64,000 bases of DNA, taken from positions 159,247 to 223,246 of the forward strand of contig NW_025064898.1 in the NCBI RefSeq assembly GCF_019112545.1, given 5' to 3'. Source of the stretch: Guyanagaster necrorhizus. Lineage: Eukaryota > Basidiomycota > Agaricomycetes > Agaricales > Physalacriaceae. Below the pieces are notes generated by a model. The model was not told the DNA's origin and ran no database searches. It saw only the letters and a list, made by a program, of their open reading frames with translations. The translations under genes and the position numbers were made by a program. How positions within the stretch are numbered: the first letter of the stretch is position 1; every line of letters starts with the position of its first letter. Positions 1 to 11,233 of this stretch are shown piece after piece.

Positions 1-2504
1 CTAATTATACTTAAACATTGCTATAAACTACTCTCATGAGTATTGCATCTTTGAAAGCAAGATAGAGTTAAATAACTGTCTTTATTGACTGTTTCTTCAA
101 TTTTACTTAAGATTGCAAGAGTGCTTCTATTGTACTCAAAACAACCGACCTCAACTGTATTTGGTGATTGTGTATTGAGTGGTTAGGTGTTGGTGTTTGA
201 CAGTTCATTCCTCATTCACTTCTCTTAGTCACTTAGCTGTTACCAAGCACATCACTGTTTGCCATGCTGTCTGGGTTCTCAACAGAATATTAACAAAAGC
301 TCTAAATGAGATGACTCCTTATGAGGCTGTCACAGAGAAAAAGCCAGATCTAAAAGGGTTGCAGGAATGAGGAGAGAAATGCTGAGTACACTTTGAGACT
401 AAGGCTATGAAGCTGAGTGGCTGCATATGTGAAGGTTGATGGATTGGATTTGATGAAACAAGCAATAGATCCTATATCTACTGGACAGAGAGCAAGATGG
501 TGTCCATCAAGCAAAATGTCTATTTTGACACAACTCATATTGCCACTGATGATCTTAAAGGGGAGAAAGACATTGAGCTACATAATATTCTATCAACATC
601 AAAAACTCAGTCCAATCTATCTACTGTAAAGCCATTACAGATATCATCTACCCTTAAAGTTCAGCTTACAGTTCAACCCATAGTTGAAGAAACCCATTTT
701 GAATGCACTCAAAAGTCTAGCCAGCAGGTGCTGGATCTCATCTCTGGCAAAGGCAGTGTATTGGCACACTCAAGTGATCCTGTGGTACCTGTTAATGTTC
801 AGTTACCAGTTGTCAATGAAAATAATGAACCTCTCAAGTTTGAGAGAGAGAGAGAGGCAGATTAGTTGATGATACTTGAGGATGCTGACTTTCTTGAGGA
901 GTATGCTATAGCCATTTCAACAGCTGATGCAAAAGCCTTAGAGCCACACAGTCTAGCTGAAGTGAAGCATCAGTCTGATTGGCCTTTATAGGAAGGTGCA
1001 ATACAGAAAGAGCTTGTAATATTGAAGACTATGGAGACTTAGAAAATTGTTGAAAAACCAGTTGGAGCAAATGTCATAGGCTCAAAGTGGGTCTTTCAAA
1101 TCAAGAAGAATACTGAGCAAGGCATAGTCAAGTTCAAAGCTTGCTTGATAGCACAAGAGTTCTCACAAGTACCTGACATTGACTATTTCAACACTTATGC
1201 CTCTGTTGCAAGGCTTGTATCAATCTGTTCAATCCTTGCTATGGCTGCAGCACTCAACCTAAAGCTCCATCAAGTCAATATCAAAGGTGCATACTTAAAT
1301 GGAAAGCTCACCAATGAAGAAATCATCTATGTGTTAACATTCTGGCTATTCTGAGCCTGGCTCTCATCCTGGTCAAGTCTGCTGTCTTGTAAAGACTCTG
1401 TATGGTTTGAAGCAGAGTGGTCATCACTGGTATCAACACCTTATTGATATTTTGGTGATGCAGCTGAGATTCAAGTAGTGTGACATTGATCAAGCCATGT
1501 TTTACAAGCAGAAGGGCTGAAACTTGACTGTCATTGCTGTCTATGTTGATGACTGCACTATTGCAGCATTATCATTGCATCTAGTGTGAGAGGTAAAAGA
1601 AGGTATAGCAAAATATGTGGAAGTCATGGATTTGGGAGAGCTGCACTGGATTCTTGGCATTGAGATCATGTATGACCATGAGTCACACTCTGTTTCCTTT
1701 TCCCAACACTCATACATTGATGCCATTGTTCATTGCTATGGCTTTGAAGACCTCAAACCAGTTTCTACACCAATGAATATTAATCTCTGCTTGTCTTCCT
1801 TTCCTGCACCAGCCTCTACCTGAGAAATTGCAGCTATGAGAGATATCTCTTACAGAGAGTCTGTTGGCTTTTTGATCTGAGTTATGCTCAGGACATGCTC
1901 TGACATCACATTTGCTATGACAACAGTCTCAAAATATTCAACAGCTGCTGCAGAGGCTTATTGGAAGGCTGTAAAACATATCTTTTACTATTTGAAGGGA
2001 TTACTGGCTGATGTTTAGGAGAAACAGAAAAGTTTTGCATGGATATGTGAATGCTGATGGGAGTATAGCAGAGGATAGGCATGCTATTACTGGGTATGCT
2101 TTCATGCTGAATGGTGGAGCTGTTTCATGGTCATCTAAAAAGCAGGAGATTATCTCACTTTTAACCACTGAGTCTGAATATGTGGCTGCAATACATGCAT
2201 TGAACAAGGTGCTCTGGCTTTACAGTCTGCTCTCTCAAGTTTTCTCACTAATTACTGATGCTACAACTTTATTTTCAGACAATCAGTCTGCTATTGCACT
2301 CTCAAAAGATCATCAGTATCATGCTTAAACTAAGCACATTGATATTCACTTCCACTTCATTCACTGGGTCATCAGTGAAGGCTCTCTTCATCTTGTTTAT
2401 TGTCCCACTGAGGACATGGTTGCTGATGCTCTCACCAAGCCTTTATCTTCAGCCAAGGTGAAGCACTTTGCTACTGAGCTTGGACTTCACTCTACTTGAG
2501 AGAG
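1..2504 (+). mobile_element. Ty1/copia retrotransposon 1, degenerate, 5' truncated
   Basis: This is the 3' part of a copia-type Pol polyprotein, broken by many stops and frameshifts. At 179-370 there is the end of the integrase core (motif NRILTKAL followed by MTPYEA). At 1040-1355 lies the start of the reverse transcriptase (a WVFQIKKN-like stretch, then QVNIKGAYLNGKL), and at 1530-1800 its continuation (the YVDD-like YVDDCTIAA and ELHWILGIEI). At 2011-2500 lies RNase H (SAIALSKD, then TKHIDIHFHF after an in-frame stop, then VADALTKPL). Nearly all CpG is gone, and many arginine codons and stops look like products of C-to-T change. The 5' LTR and gag lie outside the window or are lost. The element cannot be coding in this state. 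The copia order (integrase before RT) is certain. Confidence 0.93.
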
Positions 2505-2830
2505 TGTGTTGGATTAGCAAGCAGGAGCTCTGTCATATCCTGCTGGTGGAGCTTAATACCTCTTTATGTTGGGACAGACTATATATATTGAATATGGTCC
2601 ATTAAACACCCTCACTGCATTTCTGCTTAGTGCTATGCTGTGTGAGAGTGAGTATCTACTTATATTACTTTATTTATATTACTGATTGGTATCCTGTAGT
2701 CTATATTATAGCTAACAGTGTACTCTATTAGGTATAGTGAATACACCATCATGTTTCTGCTTATCACTATGCTGTGTGAAGTCTACATTATAGCTAACAG
2801 TGTACTCTATTAGATGCTATGAATACATGT
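2505..2830 (+). repeat. Putative 3' LTR region of copia element 1, with internal tandem duplication
   Basis: The sequence follows the RNase H end and a purine-rich tract, and starts near TGTGTTGGATTAG, a typical fungal copia LTR beginning. Inside it a unit is partly duplicated. The stretch at 2618-2732 (beginning TTTCTGCTTA and ending with a TAGCTAACAGTGTACTC core) recurs at 2749-2813 with a few differences. The right end is not a clean CA terminus because copia element 2 abuts it. No second LTR copy is in the window, so the boundaries are estimates. Confidence 0.6.
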
Positions 2831-2842
2831 CACTTTTTTAAA

Positions 2843-2952
2843 CTACTTATAGTCAAATGTTTCATGATCACTACTATATTTCTTTTGTCTCCTGTTATAC
2901 CTCAGCTTTTTACAACCATTCAGGTGAAGACTGAGATCATTGTTTACTAACA
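2843..2952 (+). repeat. 5' LTR (partial) of copia element 2
   Basis: The sequence aligns base by base with 7575-7689 and ends with the same TTTACTAACA. The stretch TTTCATGATCACTACTATA corresponds to TTTCGCGATCGCTACCATA in the 3' LTR, so its CpGs are converted. The first 30 to 40 bases of the LTR are missing or unrecognisable at the junction with element 1. Confidence 0.85.
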
Positions 2953-4289
2953 GGTTACATGGCTCCACTGTGCTTAACTTTGTGAATTTAAATTCTAACA
3001 AGCATACTCAAACCTATCAAAGACTCAAGAAATTGATTACTGAACCCTCGAAACAATAGCTTGGGATCATAGATGTCACCCACATAACTCATCACAAAAC
3101 TGGACTCCTATAAAAATTTTGCACCCAAACATATCAAAAATGATAACATTCTAAGTATTGCCTTTCAAACTTGAAGCTGATGAGAAGTTCAATAGCAAAA
3201 ATTGGGTATTGTGGGAGATGCTAATGATTGCTGAAGGAGGTCCATGTGGACTTATAAACTACTGGGAAAACAAAGTATCTCTCCAGCTGCTGAATCTCCT
3301 CTCTTTAAGATCAACCAGCCTCAATCTATTGGATGATGAATACCCCCATTGTGAGAGTGCAGCACTCTCTTCTGTCATCTGGAATGTCACAGACCCATTT
3401 GGTTTTGGCCTTGACTTATGAAGGAAGGCACATGAGGTGTGTAACAAGCTGCAAAAGGAGTATGGAACCCATTCTGACATAATCTGAAAGAGGAGGGAAG
3501 ATATACTGAGAGAGACAAAGTTTTAAGATGGAGAGAAGATTTCTGGTGATGGTGGGCATGTTGAGAAAATGAGGTGCTTGCTGAAGGAGGCAAATGATGC
3601 TGGAGCTGGAATCAAAAGTGAGACCTTTGCAACTATTTTGATTGACTCATTTTCTGAGTTGTGAGACTCTGTCTTAGTATGCTTCATGGTGAGAAAAATA
3701 TCATCAAAATAGTCACATGTCTCTCTGCATATGGTGATAGTCACTGGCTGTGGTGGACATTCTATGATTTGGCACAGTACAGATCATGTTAAGCAAAGCA
3801 AGAATGTCACATAGATGGTGGGCTGAGGTATGTGACTATGCTATATGGGTCAGAAATTTGTTGCCATCTATGCATCATCCAGAGAAGATTCCAGAGGAAC
3901 AGTAGACAGGAAAATGTCAATCTGCTGGATTTATTAGAGTCTGCAGGAGTCTATGTTACATGAAGATCTCTGCAGCAAAAGAAGAAAGCAAGCTGGCATC
4001 TTGCAGCTTGAAAGGTCATCTTGTGGAGCTAGCTGGGCATGAAACCTATTATGTTCTACTTGATGGCTCAGGTATCAGGATTACAACCTTACATGATGTT
4101 GTCTTTGAGGAGCCCATTCCAATGCACACTATACCTCTTTAAAGGAAGATAGTTAACCTATTAGATGATTCAGAGGCCAATAACAGAATGAACATGATGA
4201 TGATCTACTATTTTCATACTGGATTGGAAGAGACTGAGAAGAAGAAATACTATCCTGCTCACTCTCTTTGAGCTGAGATACAAATGGAT

Positions 4290-5640
4290 GGCTGACTCCA
4301 ATAAAATGCTAGTGTGTATTCTAAATTTGAGTAGTAATCACTAGAAATAATTTCTATGCATTCATTCCTCTTTTTTGAAACAGTTTAAGCACTTGGTTAT
4401 CTTAAATAGCTTATTACCCATGCTTATCAGCTCTTCACTGAATTATTAGGTCTGGATTACTCATGCTCAATATGTTCTCTCAGATATGATATATTATATT
4501 TTTTGGTACTATTTTATGATCTAATATAAGGCAGGAATCTTTCACCCAACTATTTAAGCTCTGCTCTATATCTAAAGAATTGTGCTCTCATTCTCAACTT
4601 GTTCTCATACTTTCAGTCACCATGTGCTTTTCATTATCATTCTTCTTGATGTTCTTTGACCAGGTTTGTGACTCATGCAGTCATGATCTGTCTGGTGCAA
4701 GCTCAAAGTCATGATTGTCAAATGCACTAATGTTCATGCATGGAAATATCAGAGAGCCTCAATACTGCTATTGCAGATGGAGGGGTGCCCTTTCAAATAA
4801 ACATGAATGAGATCTGAGTCTATGTTTTATCCTTCCCTTCTTTGCTATTGCTTATCATCATCTTGTTATCAGGTCTCATACCCAACACCCTGCTGCATGC
4901 ATCTTTCTATTTTCTATTGTCTCTCAATTTGTTATTATTGCTTTGTTCTTGTTGCTTTTGTATCCAGTTCTTCTTCTCCATGTCATTTAATTTCCTATAG
5001 TTGCTATTGCCACTTGTGCTTCCTCTTTCAGCATGTTGAAACACATACTCTAGCATGCTTCTTGAAATTTCTCTAGTATATTTATTCTGTGCATCTTGTG
5101 CTGGACATGCTTGAACATTCTGCTATATATGCTTAACTATCTATAGCTTACTGTGTCTCATTTGTCATTTGCATTAGTAGTGCTGATACTTCATCATCTA
5201 TCACAGGAAATGTCAAGTATGGCAGTGAGACTGTGGTAAATTATTGACACTATATACATGTGGAATGATGATGCTGAAGGTTACTGCCAGTATCTGCATA
5301 GAGAAATTGATTATATTATGCAGAGGACTATAGCAATGATCTTGAAGATAGATCATGCTTTGAAAAAAGCAGTAGCACTATTTAGTACCAAGGTATTTGA
5401 GCAAAGAGACCATCTGATCTGGGAGACAGGGATCAGAACAGCTAAATGAGAAGAGAGTAAATATAATAGCTACATAGGTATTGAGTGCTCATATGGTGCT
5501 TTAATTATCTCATCTATCCATCCTAAATAGACAGGTGCAAAATTGTTCCAGCCATTCCAGTACAGTGTCAAAACAGTACATGCACAGCTCAGAAATCTTC
5601 CACCTAGACCAGAATGCCCATCATGAATTCTAACATTGAA
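4290..5640. other. Non-copia stretch inside element 2, possibly a nested insertion
   Basis: Copia Pol similarity stops after the linker at about 4290 and resumes near 5640-5760. The stretch between is AT-rich and CpG-poor, with a short open frame at 5258-5449 (63 codons) that I do not recognise. I see no terminal repeats or target-site duplication that would define an inserted element. It may be a decayed nested element or simply eroded copia sequence. Confidence 0.35.
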
Positions 5641-7540
5641 CCCTGCAATAACAAATAGAGAATCTGACCAGACAATCACTAGTCAAATTCCCATTCATGA
5701 TCAACCCACAGATGGTAGATCATGATCTACATGCATCCAGAAATCATCCCAAGCCCAAACTGAATCCAGTGAATATCTGAAACATAAAAAAAGGCAAAGG
5801 AGGAAGGCAAAGACTGGGTAAATGATGTGGAATTTCCATTGGTCCCAGAAGATAATAACCTGAAGATATCATCACATTGAAGGCATCAGAGATCAAGAAC
5901 CTACCTGAACCCAAAAACAAGTGGACTCCTCATTATAGTGAAGCTATAATGAAACTGGAGTTATGAGTACCAGTGATAGATGCAGAGACCTGAAGGATGG
6001 AGGAACAGGATGTGTGAGAGGTAATACCACAGGAGCCCTGGATGAGATTGATTGACACACGTTGGATGTTTGATATCAAGCTTGATGGTGATTTGGAGAG
6101 TTTACTAAAAAGGCAAGCTAGGCTGGTGGTAAAGGGCTTCAGCCAGATCAAAGGTCTCCATTATTTTGAGTCATTTGCAGGTTGTTCAATATGAATCACT
6201 CTGAATGTTCTTTGTGATTGTTGCTATTCAAGGATTGGATTTTTGGCTCATAGATTTTGTTGGAGCCTATCTCAATGCCAAGCCTCAAGGTGAGAATTAT
6301 GTCAATCTACCCCAAGGATATGAAAAAGTCATCACTAGGGATCTTCCACCAGGTGATTATGCCCTCAGAATGTGTCATGTGATGTATGGAATGATGGACA
6401 CTGGGAATGCATGGTTCCACAAGCTCAACAAGACATTCACTGCACTTGGGCACATCCAATCTCAAGCAGACTCGTGTGTTAGGTTGTTAAGACGTGGGGG
6501 AGAGCAGATGATTACTTGCACATACACGGATGACTATCTGGGGCTTCGACATTTAAGGCTGAAGGAGAGTTAGTGAGAAGAGATATTGGGGAGGTCTACG
6601 ACATCAAGGACATGGGTAGGCATAACACTGTCCTTGGAATGACGGTAGAATTCGATGAGATCGCTGGATCCATCTCATTACATCAAAAAAACCTCATCTT
6701 GAACACACTAGAGCGATTCGGTATGTTCGACTGCAAACCAAAGGCCATTCCTTTACCAATTGGAACATTAGCTGTGCTTGACACACAACCAAGACCAATC
6801 CCCATGTCAGACAAAGAGTTCATGGTCCACAGGGGTTATAGGGCTGTACTGGGCTCCTTGAATCACATCGCTGATGGAACTCACCCCGATATTGCATTTG
6901 CCACCAATTACCTCCAATGTTTCACCTCAGACCCTCGACCTATCCACTGGAACCGGGCAATGAACGTTCTAGCATATCTCAAGGGAACGCTGCAATACAA
7001 AATTACATACCGGAGAGGAACCAATACAGATGACGGACTCGCACCAATTGGATATGTGGACTCATCCCATGGAGACGTCCGTACTATGGGGAAATCTACA
7101 ATGGGCTATGTATTCTAGATGGCTGAGAGACCAGTTTCATGGAGCAGCCGTGCACAGAAAAGGGTAGCATTATCGACAACCGAGGCAGAGTATGTCGCTA
7201 ACGTCCATGGAAGATGACAATCAATGTGGATGGGCTCTTTCTTGGGTGAGCTGGAGATTGAAAAGGACCGTCCATATACTATCCGGTACGATAATAACAG
7301 TACTATTGACCTTACCAAGTCTACGAAATGTCATGGGAAGTCAAAAATTTTGCCCTGGATTATCATTGGATACGGGAGGCGGTACAACTTAGGGATCTTG
7401 ACATTAAGTATGTCCTATCTGAAGACAATCTCGCCGATATTTTCATGAAGACCATCCCCAAGCCTCACGCAATGGATCTCTTACGACATATGGGGTTCGC
7501 TGGAGTTTAGTTTCAATGGGCGTCGACTTCAGGGGGAGCG

Positions 7541-7689
7541 TCGAGAGGTTCAGCCAACACCCATCGTCGGACCTCTATTTATAGTCATGTGTTTCGCGAT
7601 CGCTACCATATTTCTTTTTTATCGTCTCCTGTCGTACCTCAGCCTTTTACAACCATTCCGGTGAAGACTGAGATCGTTGTTTACTAACA
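7541..7689 (+). repeat. 3' LTR of copia element 2
   Basis: The LTR begins after a polypurine tract (CAGGGGGAG at about 7530-7538) and ends in ACTAACA at 7689. It keeps its CpGs. The exact first base is uncertain because the usual TG start reads CG here. Confidence 0.8.
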
Positions 7690-7783
7690 TATACATAGTG
7701 TCTTATCATTCGTGGAGGGTATAATACATTGATCTCATGGTTAACAAGATCGCTACTTACTTCTCACTACACAAGCTTCGGTT

Positions 7784-9916
7784 TTACGTCGAAGACAGAG
7801 ACTCGTTGGCCATGATCTGTGTAAACATCTGTAAAGCGGCTTGACCATAGTGAAGCGTTCCATGCTGCTTCGCGTCAGGATGATGTCAGTGAATAGGCAA
7901 AGCGAACCGCACCGTGTATGCAGGCACTTCATGGCCTGCACCATATACCCGAATGAAAGAAAACGTCCCAGCATTCTTGTGTAGACCAGCCGCTTGTCCA
8001 TCGACGGTGTAATCTTCCAGTTCTTCCTCCTTCAGGATGTCGCTGAACTTCATGTCCAACGCACCCACCTATGTAGGGGTTAGCAAAGTCTCGACGATAG
8101 TTTCAATTCCGCTCTACCATGGCCTCTACCCCGTTGAAATTCAAGATATAGTCCTAGGTATCGATGTAAGTCAAGATGTGATATCGAGGGCAAGTGTACT
8201 CACAGCGTCACCGACATAAACAACCGTTCGAACCTAAGGTGGTAACCTATTAGAGAAAAGGACACTCGCTGATCACAAAGAACACATACACCGGCGTTAA
8301 TAACGGTCTCCAAGTCAGGTCTGGAGTTCCTCATCCAGTCGCCTATTCGAAAGATTAAACAAAGTTCATGATAGTAAAGAACACGTCGGCTCACCTGTGG
8401 CCGCAAAGTTAGCGTACACGTCGCCATTCGACATACTCCAGGTAGCCTCCGCGCCAATTTTGCTAGCAACAGAGTTGATGTAGTTTGTGAAATTAGGTGG
8501 GTACGGATCTGGGTTCAGTGATAGTATGAAATAGACCTGTGGCGGTGTGAGATTTCAGTTTCAGGAGCGGTCGATCCTGGGAACATACATCATAATTTCC
8601 CGCCAATGGACCCAACACATTGTCGTTGCAGAAACTTTGCGCACTAGAGCAAACAGAGTTGGAACCGCCGTTGTTACAGGCTGTGATCTATTGTGGTGAT
8701 GAGAATGCAAAATATCATATAAACGTGGTTCAAGATGCACCTGTGCTTTGCATCCACTGGAAGAAGACCATGACGAATTTGCTTGGGAGATGACTGACGA
8801 TGACACTAGAGGGTGGTAAGGATTGGAAGCTGCGTATGTGATATAGCCTGGGTATTGTGATAAAGGGTCCTTTCAAGTCGTTATCAAGTGGGGATTCTGG
8901 AAACCATGCCTACTCACTGTTAATCCGTCTCCGACGCCCAGTACCTTGAGATTCAAAGTCAAGCCTGAGATGGTCCTGGAAGCTATAGCCTCATTCTGAG
9001 AAAGGAAGTATCTGGATTGTGTGATCAGGCAAGAACCAGGTGAGAATATGAATTGAAAATTGCTCACGCCGCAAATGTGGGACCATAATGCCCTCCATAA
9101 CTAAATGCCGCATTTAATGGAACAGCGCAGATATAAAAGTGAGAGGCGGCCTACGATTCCGTCCATATAGCGAGGTCACGATCCAATAAGCTCGCAAATT
9201 TCGAGTCGGAGAAGAAAATCTGGAGGAAAGTCCAGACATCATCCGCTGCCTCTTGGGAGGTTCCCACGTCTAATGTTCCGTACGAGAAACCCACGCCGAC
9301 GGGTTGATCGATAAACAAGAGATTCGCGTTTGTATTCCAAGAATAGGGATTGAGTACCACAGTAGAGCTGTCGTTGGTTATGCGGCAAGGACCGAGCTCT
9401 TGGAATAAACCGATCATGCTCGAGCTTCCGGGCTGAAAAAGAATAAGGTTTGAAAGGAGACCGACTTGAATGGCACGTACTCCTCCATTGAACCAGAGTG
9501 CCAGAGGCGCAGTGTCGGGATTGTTCCGAGCCGCAAAGTACCAGAACCTTTGCAGGGAAGGTGAGCAGATGCGAGTTGAACGAGACGACATACCAGATGC
9601 TCTTATTTTGGGCGATATCTCCGTATCCGGAAGCTGAGTAAACGCCCTCCGTCGTCTCTGAGTATCTGGTGAGAACGGCTGCACATCTGAGGAAGGGGTC
9701 CCAGGGAAGTTTACCACAAACGCCAGAATTTTCCGTAACACGAAGTTGACCGACTTTTGTGGTCACATTCCCCGCCGCTACCTTTAACTTGTTGGTGGCG
9801 GTAGTAGTTACGTTGGGAACACCTCCGATGATACCATCAACGACAGGAATTTGTCTTAGAGACGCGAAGGCGCTCGCCGATAAGCAAGCAAGAAGAACAA
9901 AGGAGAACGGGGACAT
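7784..9916 (-). CDS. Serine carboxypeptidase, peptidase family S10
   Basis: The gene encodes a secreted or vacuolar carboxypeptidase that removes C-terminal residues from peptides. It starts at the ATG at 9914-9916 with a hydrophobic signal peptide ([17 protein letters not shown]) and ends at TAA 7784-7786. I read 12 GT-AG introns of 46 to 56 bases: 9593-9548, 9480-9433, 9154-9101, 9067-9012, 8917-8870, 8740-8688, 8588-8537, 8394-8343, 8289-8234, 8203-8154, 8117-8069 and 7912-7865. The S10 landmarks appear in order: LALWFNGG joined to [18 protein letters not shown], the nucleophile Ser in ESYGGHYGP, the Asp in [12 protein letters not shown], the His in [10 protein letters not shown] and the tail [14 protein letters not shown]. 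All three catalytic residues are present and no frame is broken. It is the first intact gene after the copia block. Confidence 0.93.
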
Positions 9917-10400
9917 CTGTTCTGCCAGACAATGACTGCCCTAGTACTTATGGTTATCGGCACGATATTTTTACTCAGCTAGCGGTAAGAGCACACGGCA
10001 GATCGATCTGAGCATATAAAAGAACCGGGCTACAGGATAACGGAAACGTGTTTTAGAACCTGGACCATGTGTTAGACCATACATTTAGTAACATTCTCCC
10101 AGGTATAACTGTATGGAGACGGTCAGGAAGACCAGTTTTGCTGGATATTGCCAGTGGAAAGAAGTATGGGGGAGCCTAACCTGGATCATATGGGACCACA
10201 CGTTGGGTATTAACAAGGCAAGCGGGGATAGTATTGGCGAGGAGGCAGGGCAGAAGCATGGATTCTCTCTTATCGATGACCATACAGAAGCGCGCACTTT
10301 TAAAGATTGCGGCGGTACCGTAACGTTCAGCGGTGTTTGTCCGAGAGCCCAACGCCATGAGTGCCAAGCAAGGAGCACAGCTTGTGTAGCTTCCACCATC
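9917..10400. other. Divergent intergenic region between carboxypeptidase and CCDC137-like gene
   Basis: The stretch of 484 bases separates the two divergent starts and must hold both promoters. A TATA-like ATATAAAAG lies at 10014-10022 in plus orientation, but it is almost 390 bases from the rightward ATG. Short open frames here have no recognisable product. Confidence 0.5.
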
Positions 10401-11233
10401 ATGCCTCACAAACGAGCGAAGAAATCAACGAGAGAACTGCAGAGGCTGCAGACGTCAGTTTCATTTGTGTTTTTTTTATGGAATGAGGTGCTGACCTTCC
10501 GCAGAGGTTCGGACTTGGCGCCAGGAAAGCAAGCATTGGAAAGCGAAGCTATACCGAAATCCGTTGCTCGCGTCTTGGATGCGGTACATATCCGTGAGCA
10601 GTGGAAATCAAGGAAGAGGATGCCAGAGGATGATCTGGATGCGATAAAGCCAGGTAAAAGAAGGAAGACGGAAAAAGGCGACCGTGGCGAGCTTAAGACG
10701 GCAAAAATTTCAGGAATTCTGCCTGGAGAGTCGCTCCAGCACTTCAACAAGTGCGTCTGCCCGATATCATTCATTTTGCTCCACTAATACTGCTTATGTA
10801 TAGGCGTGTCGAAAATGATATGCGCCCCCTTGTCAAAAACGCGGTCCAGTCTTCCCTAGCCAATGCCCGAAAGGTGCGAACCACGGAAATGAACGCGAAA
10901 AAGAAGGCCAAGGCAAAACACGCTGAGGAAGCAGAACGGTCGCCTTCGCCGCCGCCGATACCCTCAAAACACGCAGATAGACCAAAAGAGTTCCAGACGA
11001 TATCTTCTTCCGCGCCACGTCGGCTAAACGATATCGCCCAGGCCCCACCAGAGTTCACGAAGCTTCCGAGGGGTGCCGTATGGCCCGACGAAACTCGTAA
11101 TGCGGGGAAGAAACGCGATGGTGTTCTATCGATGGCGCAGAAGGCCATGATGGAGGATGAAAGAAATAAGGCCATTGCGCGGTATAGGGAAATGAAGGCG
11201 AAGCGAAGAAGTGATGGAGCTGATGGGTCGTGA
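10401..11233 (+). CDS. Small basic, probably nucleolar protein, CCDC137-like
   Basis: Three exons are read, with introns at 10454-10504 and 10751-10803. The ATG at 10401 gives MPHKRAKKSTRELQRLQ and the stop is TGA 11231-11233. The protein is very rich in Lys, Arg and Glu, has a conserved-looking central piece (GILPGESLQHFNKRVENDM), a Pro/Ser-rich linker (SPSPPPIPS) and a C-terminal helix (AMMEDERNKAIARYREMKAKR). This layout resembles fungal and animal CCDC137-type proteins, which are nuclear or nucleolar. The family name is my tentative reading. The gene structure is well supported because both introns restore one open frame with conserved-type splice sites. Confidence 0.75.

Larger units (their letters stand above)
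2843..7689 (+). mobile_element. Ty1/copia retrotransposon 2, degenerate, with two recognisable LTRs
   Basis: A second copia element lies in the same orientation, directly after the first. Its LTRs match each other (2843-2952 and about 7541-7689). Gag remains at 3158-3480 (WVLWEMLM and RKAHEVCNKLQKEYG). The integrase tail is at 3800-4142 (RWWAEVCDYAIWVRNLLPS and LKGHLVELAGHETYYVLLDG), so protease and most of the integrase are deleted. The linker and RT follow from about 5760 (RWMFDIKLDG, FVGAYLNAKP, then YTDDYLGL). RNase H runs to 7510 (GYVDSSHGD, then VLSEDNLADIF and TIPKPH). Up to about 6470 the element has almost no CpG, and after that CpG is frequent and reading frames are longer. It still carries frameshifts and stops, so it is not autonomous. 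Confidence 0.92.

Noticed and set aside
4807..5076. Cys/Ser/Tyr-rich plus frame inside copia element 2
   Set aside because: It arises from a T-rich, CpG-depleted stretch. No family resemblance.
10113..10400. Long plus frame extending upstream of the CCDC137-like start
   Set aside because: The upstream part lies in the intergenic region and its sequence looks non-coding. The spliced gene starts well at 10401.
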